DNA from: Bacteroidia bacterium
GTDB taxonomy: Bacteria; Bacteroidota; Bacteroidia; Flavobacteriales; Flavobacteriaceae
Direction of reading: 5' to 3'
NCBI GenBank assembly: GCA_030427985.1
Contig: JAUIBH010000001.1
Location: 23,904 to 87,903, forward strand
Length of the DNA: 64,000 bases
Under the pieces are notes generated by a model. The model saw only the letters and a list, made by a program, of their open reading frames with translations, made no database searches and had not been told where the DNA came from. The translations under genes were made by a program, and so were the position numbers. Shown here one piece after another: positions 42,888-50,852 of the stretch (position 1 is the stretch's first letter; each line of letters starts with the position of its first letter).

Positions 42888-43847
42888 CTAATTCATGGCA
42901 ACATCTGTTGAATCTGAAGCTTGCTCTGTAGGTGGCGTTTCAGATTCTGTTCCATTTGTTTCTGCAGGGGCGTTTGGATCTACCCAAATATCTCCTTCTG
43001 GTTCCTTTGGATTGGCAGGTGTGGTTCCGCCCAATGAAATAACATAGCTCGCTACCTGCGCAATTTCGGCAGGTTTAAAACTCTGTTTCCAAGCAACCAT
43101 CCCTTTTCCGTCTCGACCTCCTTCGGAAATTGTGGTGAAGACATTTTTGATACCTCCTCCCAAAATCCAGTATTCATCGGTTAGGTTGGGGCCTATCCCA
43201 CCACCGCCATCTGCCATGTGACAAACCACACAATTGGTTGTAAAAATCTTCTCGCCCGCACTCAAGTCCGCTGGATCAGATAAAAATTCCACTGTACTGG
43301 CATCCACTAAATCTTTTGCTGTTTTTTTGTATTCCTCAATAGCTGCTTGTGCCGCGGCCACTTCTTGTTCGTATTCCTGTTCTTGGTCATAGTCGCCAAT
43401 AACATGGAAACGCACCAAATACACAACAGCAAATATTATAGTTGCGTAAAAAAGGTAGACCCACCAAGGAGGTAGTACATTGTCTAGCTCTCGAATACCA
43501 TCATAATTGTGGTCCAGAACAATCTCACCTTCTTTTTCAATGGCGCGGCTCTTGGTCAACTTTTTCATGAGGTTTTTGGCCCATGTCCATTCAAATTTCT
43601 TGCTTTTGGTTTCCAAATAGCGCTTCTTTCCTTCTTCTGAAAGGGTTTGGAACATAATGTTCTCAATTGAAGCTAAAATCAATTCAATGGCAATAAGAAT
43701 CATCAGCACCAGCAGCATAAAAAACTGTGTGATGGGATATTCAATTATTGCGGGTTTGTCGCCGGAGTCTATAAAGAATTCCATCAATCCGAAAATCAAA
43801 AAGAATAAAACCGGGACGCGTATCCACCAAGGTGTTTTTGTGCTCAT
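42888..43847 (-). CDS. ccoP: cbb3 oxidase diheme-type subunit CcoP with a single heme site
   Basis: A 319-residue membrane-anchored cytochrome c. Two membrane helices (about 8-48 and 125-145, the latter PPWWVYLFYATIIFAVVYLV) flank a cytoplasmic loop. The periplasmic domain holds one heme-binding CVVCH near 215, with the likely axial methionine in GKGMVAWKQ. Classical CcoP has two such sites; only one is visible here, as I believe is usual in Bacteroidota. The tail (after about 285) is rich in P, E and T. The ATG at 43847 is chosen over an upstream in-frame ATG at 43874, which would overlap ccoQ. It lies four bases after ccoQ. Confidence 0.92.
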   Translation of the reverse strand: MSTKTPWWIRVPVLFFLIFGLMEFFIDSGDKPAIIEYPITQFFMLLVLMILIAIELILASIENIMFQTLSEEGKKRYLETKSKKFEWTWAKNLMKKLTKSRAIEKEGEIVLDHNYDGIRELDNVLPPWWVYLFYATIIFAVVYLVRFHVIGDYDQEQEYEQEVAAAQAAIEEYKKTAKDLVDASTVEFLSDPADLSAGEKIFTTNCVVCHMADGGGGIGPNLTDEYWILGGGIKNVFTTISEGGRDGKGMVAWKQSFKPAEIAQVASYVISLGGTTPANPKEPEGDIWVDPNAPAETNGTESETPPTEQASDSTDVAMN

Positions 43848-43851
43848 AATG

Positions 43852-44040
43852 TTATAGTTTGTTTTGTTGATCATCGTTATCCAAAGGCAGTTCGGACATC
43901 TCCTTTATATGCTCCTTGGTAGCAGTTACCACCCACCAAAACAAGAGAACAAAAAACACAAAGAAGATGAGCAGGGAAACCATAGGGTAGTTCGCTATCC
44001 CATCGATGGTCTCCATATGTTCTTTTACAAATTTCAACAT
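43852..44040 (-). CDS. ccoQ: cbb3 oxidase small subunit CcoQ
   Basis: A 62-residue single-helix membrane protein (helix about 20-42, YPMVSLLIFFVFFVLLFWWVVT) of the FixQ/CcoQ type, which stabilises the cbb3 oxidase. It is followed by ccoP within four bases. It is preceded by a 115-base spacer after ccoNO that contains a GC-rich palindrome. The acidic, polar tail EMSELPLDNDDQQNKL is cytoplasmic. Confidence 0.85.
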   Translation of the reverse strand: MLKFVKEHMETIDGIANYPMVSLLIFFVFFVLLFWWVVTATKEHIKEMSELPLDNDDQQNKL

Positions 44041-44074
44041 GGTTGTATTAGATTTTAGAGACTAGAGCCAAGAC

Positions 44075-44095
44075 GCCTACCTGCGGCAGGCAGGC
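44075..44095. repeat. GC-rich REP-like palindrome, copy 2
   Basis: GCCTACCTGC (44075-44084) and GCAGGCAGGC (44086-44095) are inverted repeats with one mismatch. It lies in the spacer between ccoNO and ccoQ, inside the operon. It resembles the palindrome at 12286-12308. Confidence 0.55.
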
Positions 44096-44155
44096 TAGAC
44101 TTTGAAGGTCTTTGTTATTGGATATCTTGGTTCTTGACTCTGGTTTCATGATTTT

Positions 44156-46339
44156 TTATTGTTCAGCGTCAGTTATCTTAATATCGGTGCCCAATCGCTG
44201 TAAGTAGGCAATTAAGGCTACGATTTCACGATCTCGCATTTCCACAAAATCCAACCCATTTTCTTGGGCATATTTTTTATCCGCTTCATAGGTTCTCTCA
44301 AATTCTGGATCTGTGTAAAGGTTTTTTTCGATTTGAGTTGCCTGCTCTTCCATCGACTGTGTCGCATTGGCAATATCCTCATCGGTATAGGGAACACCCA
44401 ATTTTACCATGGCTTCCATTTTTGCCTGAACATCGCTGCGGTCATGCTCATCGGTCACCAACCATTCATACGATGGCATAATAGAGCCTGCCGATGTACT
44501 TTGCGGATCGTACATGTGATTCAGGTGCCAGTTATCGGAATACTTTCCTCCAACCCGAAGCAAATCGGGGCCTGTACGCTTACTACCCCACAAAAATGGG
44601 TGATCGTACACAAATTCCCCTGCTTTAGCATATTCACCATAACGTTCCACTTCACTACGGAAAGGTCTAATCATTTGTGAGTGACAGCCCACACAACCTT
44701 CCCGAATATAGAGGTCTCTACCTTCTAATTCCAATGGTGTATAGGGTTTAACACTTGTTATGGTCGGGATGTTGGATTTTACCAAGATGGTGGGAATAAT
44801 CTGAACAACACCCCCAATCAAAATGGCAATGGTGGCCAAAATGGTCAACTGAACTGGTTTTCTTTCCAACCAGTTGTGGAAGGTCTCACCAGCCACTCTT
44901 CGTTTGGCCACGCGTTCCAAAGCTGGTGCTTCTGCTGCTTCATCTTCAACCTTGCTGCCTGACCTGATGGTCATCACCACATTATAAAGTAATACGAACA
45001 TACCCAAGATGTACAACGAACCTCCAATGGCTCTCATCCAGTACATTGGAATGATCTGGGTAACGGTTTCCAAGAAGTTACCGTAAACCAAGGTGCCATC
45101 CGGGTTGAATTCTTTCCACATCAAAGCTTGGGTAAATCCTGCCACGTACATGGGCAGAGCATATAATACAATACCCAAGGTCCCAATCCAGAAGTGGAAA
45201 TTGGCCAATCCTTTAGAGTATAAATTTGTTTTGAACATGCGGGGTACCAACCAATAGATCATACCAAAGGTCATAAACCCGTTCCAGGCCAATGCCCCTA
45301 CGTGCACGTGGGCAATGATCCAGTCACTAAAGTGTGCAATGGCGTTTACGTTTTTCAACGAAAGCATGGGGCCTTCAAACGTTGCCATACCATAACCTGT
45401 GATGGCAACCACCATAAACTTCAAGGTAGCATCGGTCCGCACTTTGTCCCAAACACCTCTCAGCGTCAACAAACCGTTGATCATACCACCCCAAGAGGGT
45501 GCAATCAACATTATGGAGAATACCACACCAAGGTTCTGTGCCCAATCAGGCAACGAAGAATACAATAAGTGGTGGGGGCCTGCCCAGATATAAATGAATA
45601 TCAACGACCAGAAGTGGACGATGGACAGTCTATAGGAATAAATGGGACGGTTGGCCGCTTTCGGAACAAAGTAGTACATCAACCCCAAGAAAGGCGTGGT
45701 CAAAAAGAATGCTACCGCATTATGACCGTACCACCATTGTACCAGGGCATCTTGCACACCAGCGTAAACCGAGTAACTCTTTAATGCCGTAACCGGCAAC
45801 TCCAAGCTATTGAAGATGTGCAACACGGCTACCGTTACAAATGTGGCCAGGTAGAACCAAATCGCCACATACAGGTGCCTTTGTCTTCTTTTTAAGATGG
45901 TACCGATCATGTTCCAACCAAAAACTACCCAGACAACCGCAATAGCTAAATCTATCGGCCATTCCAATTCGGCGTATTCTTTGGATGTGGTGTATCCCAA
46001 GGGCAAGGTTAACGCCGCGGCAACAATGATCAATTGCCACCCCCAGAAGTTGATGTTGCTCAACGCATCACTGAACATCCTTGCCTTAAGCAAGCGCTGC
46101 AGCGAGTAATACACCCCTGCAAAAATGGCGTTCCCCACAAATGCAAAGATCACCGCATTGGTGTGCAACGGACGTAAACGCCCAAAACTCAACCAAGAGA
46201 TACCTTCTGTAACATTAGGGAACAAAAACATAAAGGCCAACAAGAGACCTACTGTCATACCCACCACGCCCCATAAAATGGTAGCGTATAAGAACTTTTG
46301 TACGATTTTGTTATCGTAGCGGAACTGTTGTATTTCCAT
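44156..46339 (-). CDS. ccoNO: cbb3 oxidase catalytic subunit, CcoN-CcoO fusion
   Basis: A 727-residue protein joining the heme-copper oxidase subunit I (CcoN, about 1-490) to the membrane-anchored monoheme cytochrome CcoO (about 510-727). The CcoN part has 12 or more helices and the histidine-rich segments FGRLRPLHTNAVIF, WWYGHNAVAFFLTTPFLG, GPHHLLYSSLPDWAQ and WIIAHVHVGALAWNGF. The CcoO part has the helix about 485-505 and REGCVGCHSQMIRPFRSEV with its single heme site. The ccoN-ccoO fusion is known in Bacteroidota. It is three bases after ccoS. It reduces oxygen to water with high affinity and pumps protons. Confidence 0.97.
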   Translation of the reverse strand: MEIQQFRYDNKIVQKFLYATILWGVVGMTVGLLLAFMFLFPNVTEGISWLSFGRLRPLHTNAVIFAFVGNAIFAGVYYSLQRLLKARMFSDALSNINFWGWQLIIVAAALTLPLGYTTSKEYAELEWPIDLAIAVVWVVFGWNMIGTILKRRQRHLYVAIWFYLATFVTVAVLHIFNSLELPVTALKSYSVYAGVQDALVQWWYGHNAVAFFLTTPFLGLMYYFVPKAANRPIYSYRLSIVHFWSLIFIYIWAGPHHLLYSSLPDWAQNLGVVFSIMLIAPSWGGMINGLLTLRGVWDKVRTDATLKFMVVAITGYGMATFEGPMLSLKNVNAIAHFSDWIIAHVHVGALAWNGFMTFGMIYWLVPRMFKTNLYSKGLANFHFWIGTLGIVLYALPMYVAGFTQALMWKEFNPDGTLVYGNFLETVTQIIPMYWMRAIGGSLYILGMFVLLYNVVMTIRSGSKVEDEAAEAPALERVAKRRVAGETFHNWLERKPVQLTILATIAILIGGVVQIIPTILVKSNIPTITSVKPYTPLELEGRDLYIREGCVGCHSQMIRPFRSEVERYGEYAKAGEFVYDHPFLWGSKRTGPDLLRVGGKYSDNWHLNHMYDPQSTSAGSIMPSYEWLVTDEHDRSDVQAKMEAMVKLGVPYTDEDIANATQSMEEQATQIEKNLYTDPEFERTYEADKKYAQENGLDFVEMRDREIVALIAYLQRLGTDIKITDAEQ

Positions 46340-46341
46340 AT

Positions 46342-46551
46342 TTATTGGTTTGTGCTTTTCGTTTGTTTGATTTCCTTTTTATTTAGGTTCGATTTATCCT
46401 TGTCCTTGACCACCTCATCTTCAAACAACATTCTTACCGATGGGGTATAGGTATCATCGTATTGTCCACTTTTAACCGAAAAAATAAAGGCTACAAAAAA
46501 GACTAGGGCCACCGTTATGCTTATGGCCAACAACACATAAATAACACTCAT
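46342..46551 (-). CDS. ccoS: cbb3 oxidase assembly protein CcoS
   Basis: A 69-residue single-helix membrane protein (MSVIYVLLAISITVALVFFVAFIFSVKSGQYDD). CcoS is needed to incorporate heme b and copper into the cbb3 oxidase. The motif QYDDTYTPSVRMLFED following the helix is the family signature. It is the first gene of the cco operon; the Fnr-like operator overlaps the stop of the upstream ccoI (46611). A polar tail rich in K and N follows residue 45. Confidence 0.9.
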   Translation of the reverse strand: MSVIYVLLAISITVALVFFVAFIFSVKSGQYDDTYTPSVRMLFEDEVVKDKDKSNLNKKEIKQTKSTNQ

Positions 46552-46570
46552 ACCTGCCTGAATTTAGGGG

Positions 46571-46613
46571 TAAAACTACTGTGATGGTATTCCGTAAAAA
46601 ATGACATATATCA
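46571..46613 (-). promoter_or_regulatory. Fnr-like promoter of the ccoS-ccoNO-ccoQP operon
   Basis: Operator TGACATATATCA (46602-46613) overlaps the ccoI stop codon. Then 23 bases and the reverse-strand -7 box TAGTTTTA (46571-46578), 19 bases before the ccoS ATG. Confidence 0.78.
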
Positions 46614-48995
46614 GCTTTCTACAATTTTTAATTCTTTACCAAGATAATTGGTTGCCAAAGTGGTAAACACCACAATGCTTATCGAGCTCAACGGCATCAA
46701 AATAGCAGCAATCACAGGTTGCAACTGACCTGTTACCGCAAAATACAATCCCACCACATTGTAGCAGAGCGACAACAAAAAGCTCATTTTTATAATTCCA
46801 ATAGACTTTTGGGACAGTTTGATGAATTTGGGCAGCATTCGCAACTTGCTGGCATCTAAAATGCCATCACAAGCGGGCGAAAACACATTGATGTTCTCCG
46901 AAACCGCCAATCCCACATCACTTTGGGCCAAAGCACCTGCATCGTTCAAACCATCGCCCACCATCAAAACTTTATGCTTTTCCTGCAGATTTTTGATGTA
47001 TTCCAACTTATCCTCCGGCCTTTGGTCAAATAGCATCTTTGTCTTTTCAGGAAGCACTTTTTGCAGCTGCTCCTTTTCTCCATCATTATCGCCTGAAAGA
47101 ATACCAAGTTCCAGATCACTCGACAACTCATCAAATATTTGGCTCATTCCATCCCGATACGTATTCTTGAACACAAAACGCCCCTTTACATCTTCATTGG
47201 CACTTACGTAGACCGAAGTATTGGTCAATGCATTGGATTTGCTTTCTCCCACATAGGCAGCCGACCCCACTTTTATGGAGTGTTGGTTGTATTTCCCCTC
47301 TATCCCTTTTCCTGTATGCTCTTGAAACTCTTCAAGAGTCATGATGGAATTGGATTTTAAAATATCGTAAAGTGATCTACTCAAAGGGTGGTTGGAGGCC
47401 CTCAAAGTTGTCTTTAAAAGAGCCTTTTCCTCTTCCGAAAGCTCCATTCCTTCGTAATGAATGGTATCTTTTTGATTGGTGGTGAGCGTTCCTGTTTTAT
47501 CAAAAATGGCAGTGTCTATTTTGGACAAGCGTTCAATTACATTAGTGTTTTTCAGATAGAATTTATGCTTCCCAAAAATGCGAAGCATGTTCCCTAGCGT
47601 GAATGGGGCCGCCAAAGCAATGGCACACGGACAGGCGATAATCAACACCGAGGTGAACACATTGAGCGCCAGACTTGGGTCAAAAATCAACCAAAAAATA
47701 GTGGCTACCGTGGCGATGCTCAACACCGCAATGGTAAATCGTTTGCCTATGCTATCGGTAAGGGTCTGAAATTGGCTCGCCTTATCTTTTGAAAATACGG
47801 AATTGCCCCAAAGTTGGGTCAAATAACTTTGGGAAACGGATTTTAATACCTCAACTTCCAAAACGCCTGAAAGTTGTTTCCCGCCTGCGAACAATTTTTC
47901 CCCGGATTCTTTTAATACAGGGTCGGACTCGCCCGTTACAAAACTGTAATCGATTTCAGCGGTTCCTTTGATGAGGATACAATCCACGGGAATGATCTCG
48001 TGGCTCCGAATTAGCACCCTATCTCCTACTTCAATATTATAAATTTGAATATTTTCTTCTTCTCCGCTTTTCTTCAGACGGGTAACGGCTATTGGGAAAT
48101 AAGACTTGTAATCCCGCTCAAAGGATAGGTAAGCGTAGGTTTTCTGCTGAAAAAATTTCCCCAGTAATAAAAAGAAAACCAAGCCTGTGAGACTATCAAA
48201 AAAACCGGACCCCAAATCAAAGACAATATCCACCGTGCTTCTTAAAAATAGGACCAAAATTCCCAAGGCTATGGGCACATCAATATTCAATAATTTGGAA
48301 CGGATGCCTTTGTAAGCCGAGACGAAATAATCTTGCGCCGCATAGAACACCACAGGCAAGGAAAAGGCAAACATCAACCAACGGAAAATTGGTTTGTATT
48401 GATCCAGCCAAAATTCTTCCACCTCAAAATACTCGGGAAAGGAAAGTAGCATCACATTGCCAAAGGCAAAACCAGCCACACCCAACTTGTATATCAAGGA
48501 ACGGTCTACCTTTTTCCCTTTTTTATTGTATTCTTCCAAGGAGATGTAGGGCTCGTACCCAATGCTTCCCAACAATAGCACCAATGACTTAAGGGAAAAA
48601 TCTTCTGTTTTATAGGTAACTCGAATGGTCTTTTTAGGAAAATCGACTTGGGAAACTTTAATGGCCGAATGCAGCTTGTTCAGGTTTTCCAACACCCAAA
48701 TACAAGAACTGCAATGAATGGTAGGAATACTTAAACTAACCACTTGGACTCCATCTTCATTAAATTCCACCAGTTGTTGTACGATTTCTTGGTTGTCCAA
48801 AAAATCGTATTTCTGACGAATTTCGTTGGGTGTGGTACCTGCCTTTCCTTCAATTTCATAGAACGTGGACAGGCCGTTCGATGTAAAAATTTCGTAAACG
48901 GTCTTGCAACCATTGCAACAAAAATCCTTATCATCAAATTGAACGCCACTTTTTCCGCAGTCATCTCCACAATGATAACAGGTCGAGTCTGCCAT
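46611..48995 (-). CDS. ccoI: Copper-translocating P-type ATPase of the CcoI/FixI type
   Basis: A 794-residue heavy-metal P1B-type ATPase that exports copper for cbb3 oxidase maturation. The N-terminus carries a cysteine-rich zinc/metal segment (CYHCGDDCGKSG and CCNGCKTVYEIF) and a CxxC metal-binding domain HCSSCIW near residue 95. Eight helices follow, with the CPC ion motif CPCAIALAAPF near 453. The phosphorylation site is DKTGTLTTN near 500 and the hinge MVGDGLNDAGAL near 685. Length is normal for CcoI. It is divergent from the fnr-like gene, with a shared operator between them. Its own operon partners are ccoS onward, read through or from their own promoter. Confidence 0.95.
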   Translation of the reverse strand: MADSTCYHCGDDCGKSGVQFDDKDFCCNGCKTVYEIFTSNGLSTFYEIEGKAGTTPNEIRQKYDFLDNQEIVQQLVEFNEDGVQVVSLSIPTIHCSSCIWVLENLNKLHSAIKVSQVDFPKKTIRVTYKTEDFSLKSLVLLLGSIGYEPYISLEEYNKKGKKVDRSLIYKLGVAGFAFGNVMLLSFPEYFEVEEFWLDQYKPIFRWLMFAFSLPVVFYAAQDYFVSAYKGIRSKLLNIDVPIALGILVLFLRSTVDIVFDLGSGFFDSLTGLVFFLLLGKFFQQKTYAYLSFERDYKSYFPIAVTRLKKSGEEENIQIYNIEVGDRVLIRSHEIIPVDCILIKGTAEIDYSFVTGESDPVLKESGEKLFAGGKQLSGVLEVEVLKSVSQSYLTQLWGNSVFSKDKASQFQTLTDSIGKRFTIAVLSIATVATIFWLIFDPSLALNVFTSVLIIACPCAIALAAPFTLGNMLRIFGKHKFYLKNTNVIERLSKIDTAIFDKTGTLTTNQKDTIHYEGMELSEEEKALLKTTLRASNHPLSRSLYDILKSNSIMTLEEFQEHTGKGIEGKYNQHSIKVGSAAYVGESKSNALTNTSVYVSANEDVKGRFVFKNTYRDGMSQIFDELSSDLELGILSGDNDGEKEQLQKVLPEKTKMLFDQRPEDKLEYIKNLQEKHKVLMVGDGLNDAGALAQSDVGLAVSENINVFSPACDGILDASKLRMLPKFIKLSQKSIGIIKMSFLLSLCYNVVGLYFAVTGQLQPVIAAILMPLSSISIVVFTTLATNYLGKELKIVES

Positions 48996-49017
48996 TTCAC
49001 ATTTGCTTTACCTGATG

Positions 49018-49091
49018 CAAATTTGTAATACTCTTCTTCCTAAAAATATGATATTTATCAGTAAATGGTGAATGTTTATCCCCTAAATTTG
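49018..49091. promoter_or_regulatory. Shared divergent Fnr-like operator of ccoI and fnr
   Basis: Operator TGATATTTATCA (49049-49060). To the right, 23 bases to the plus-strand -7 box TAAATTTG (49084-49091), 23 bases before the fnr-like ATG. To the left, 23 bases to CAAATTTG (49018-49025) on the reverse strand, 22 bases before the ccoI ATG. The arrangement is nearly symmetric and implies autoregulation. Confidence 0.78.
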
Positions 49092-49114
49092 TTGAGTCAG
49101 GTAAACTAATCAGT

Positions 49115-49804
49115 ATGGAAAGCAGATGTGAAAATTGTATCATCAGGCAGTTCAACTCGCTCCGCGCCATGAGCAAGGAAGAGTTGAAAAAAGTTTCTGA
49201 TTCCAAGACCACCAAAACCATTAAAAAGGGTGAGCCTATTTTTGAGGAAGGCGAAAAACTCAACGGGGTCTATTGTGTAAGGAACGGGGTTTCAAAGCTT
49301 TCCAAACTAAGTGCCAATGGCAAGGACCAAATTGTAAAATTGGCCAGTAAGGGCGAAGTGCTGGGTCAACGTTCGGTAATTTCACAAGAAAGCACCAACC
49401 TTTCCGCAATTGCTGTGGATGATATGGAAGTTTGTTTTATTCCAAAGGAAAGTATTACCAATACCCTTCAAACAAATCCAAATTTTACTTTGGAAGTATT
49501 GCGACACATGGCCCACGATCTTAAAGAGGCAGATGACGTAATCGTGAATATTTCGCAAAAAACGGTAAAACAACGCATGGCCGAGGCTTTCCTATACCTT
49601 CAAAACAATTTTGGGGAAGATGCCGATGGGTTTTTGGCACTCACGCTTTCCCGAGAAGATATTTCCAACGTAGTGGGAACCGCAACAGAATCGGCCATTA
49701 GAATTATTTCCGAATTCAAAAAGAAAGGATTGATCCACACTTCAGGTAAAAAGATCGGTATTAAAGATGAGCGCAAACTCCTTGAAATGGTCGAGGGTTT
49801 TTAG
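49115..49804 (+). CDS. Crp/Fnr-family transcription regulator
   Basis: A 229-residue regulator with an N-terminal effector domain (about 20-120), a dimer helix (about 122-148) and a C-terminal helix-turn-helix (about 150-215). Four cysteines are visible: Cys5 and Cys8 in RCENC, Cys54 and Cys107. E. coli FNR uses three N-terminal cysteines plus one internal, so an oxygen-sensing iron-sulfur cluster is possible but not certain. The recognition helix SREDISNVVGTATESAIR keeps the Glu and Arg (192 and 196) that read the TGA half-site in CRP and FNR, and matches the TGAY operators found nearby. It is preceded by one of these operators and probably regulates itself. Confidence 0.9.
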   Translation: MESRCENCIIRQFNSLRAMSKEELKKVSDSKTTKTIKKGEPIFEEGEKLNGVYCVRNGVSKLSKLSANGKDQIVKLASKGEVLGQRSVISQESTNLSAIAVDDMEVCFIPKESITNTLQTNPNFTLEVLRHMAHDLKEADDVIVNISQKTVKQRMAEAFLYLQNNFGEDADGFLALTLSREDISNVVGTATESAIRIISEFKKKGLIHTSGKKIGIKDERKLLEMVEGF

Positions 49805-49820
49805 TCCATTTTTTAAAAGC

Positions 49821-49863
49821 TGACATTTGTCATAGTATCCCCTACCCCATAGATTTAATTTTA
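49821..49863 (+). promoter_or_regulatory. Fnr-like promoter of usp at 49886
   Basis: Operator TGACATTTGTCA (49821-49832), then 23 bases, then -7 box TAATTTTA (49856-49863), 22 bases before the ATG. Confidence 0.75.
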
Positions 49864-49885
49864 TTGCATCATAAATCTTAGTCAG

Positions 49886-50794
49886 ATGCAAAAGATTTTA
49901 ATACCTACGGATTTTTCGGAAAATGCCTGGAATGCCATAGATTATGCCATGCAATTGTTCCGCAACAAAACTTGCACCTTTTATTTGCTCAACACCTACA
50001 CCCCTGTTATTCCGAGCAGCCGATTCATGGCAAAAATGGTTGATGGGGTTCGCATCGTGGATGCGGTAAGGGAAAATTCTGAACGAGGATTGAGCAAGAC
50101 GGTGGATCGGATCAAGACCAAATACGGCAATCCAAATCATAGTTTTGAGACCATTTCTTCTTTTAATTTATTGGTGGAAGAGGTAAAAGATATCGTGGAA
50201 ACCTTTGGCATTCATTTGGTGGTTACGGGAACAAAGGGAGCTTCGGGCGTAGACGAGGTTTTTATGGGAAGCAATACGGTGCGGATTATAAAATCCACCA
50301 AAAAATGCCCGGTTTTGGCCATCCCCTATCATTTTCAATATGCTACTCCTTCAGAAATTGCATTTGCCACAGATTTTAATCGGTTTTACACCACTTCGGA
50401 ATTATCACCCCTCTTGGAAATGGCAAGAATGTTCAACGCCACCATTCGGATTGTCCATGTGCAATACGGCATTAAGGCCCTAAGTGAACTTCAGCAATTC
50501 AATTTGAACATGCTACGCCGTTATCTCAGCAATGTAGAGCATTATGTACACACGGTCTCTGAGCTCAATTCGGTTTCCCATACGTTGGAAACCTTCTCCA
50601 AAGAATTGGGCATTCATTTGTTGGCCATGTTAAATTATCAGCATAGCTATATGGAAAAAATGACCCGTGAACCGATTATAAAACGAACTGCTTTTCACAC
50701 CCAAATACCCTTGTTGGTAATTCCAGAATTGGGCATGGAAGGTATTTCTTCCGAAGCCAAACAAGAAGAGGAAGAAATGGAATCCCACAATTAA
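49886..50794 (+). CDS. Universal stress protein, tandem UspA domains
   Basis: A 302-residue two-domain UspA protein. The first domain starts MQKILIPTDFSENAWNAIDYAM and contains VVTGTKGASGVDEVFMGSNTVR, a full nucleotide-binding signature. The second (about 150-285) is more divergent, lacks a clear glycine loop and ends in an acidic tail (SSEAKQEEEEMESHN). It lies 81 bases downstream of the fnr-like gene and has its own Fnr-like promoter. It is the third tandem Usp protein under the same predicted control. Function beyond stress survival is unknown. Confidence 0.88.
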   Translation: MQKILIPTDFSENAWNAIDYAMQLFRNKTCTFYLLNTYTPVIPSSRFMAKMVDGVRIVDAVRENSERGLSKTVDRIKTKYGNPNHSFETISSFNLLVEEVKDIVETFGIHLVVTGTKGASGVDEVFMGSNTVRIIKSTKKCPVLAIPYHFQYATPSEIAFATDFNRFYTTSELSPLLEMARMFNATIRIVHVQYGIKALSELQQFNLNMLRRYLSNVEHYVHTVSELNSVSHTLETFSKELGIHLLAMLNYQHSYMEKMTREPIIKRTAFHTQIPLLVIPELGMEGISSEAKQEEEEMESHN

Positions 50795-50852
50795 TGTTCC
50801 ATTGCTATCTTTATGCCGGGTTTGCATTTTGCACACCTTACTGAAGTAAGCT

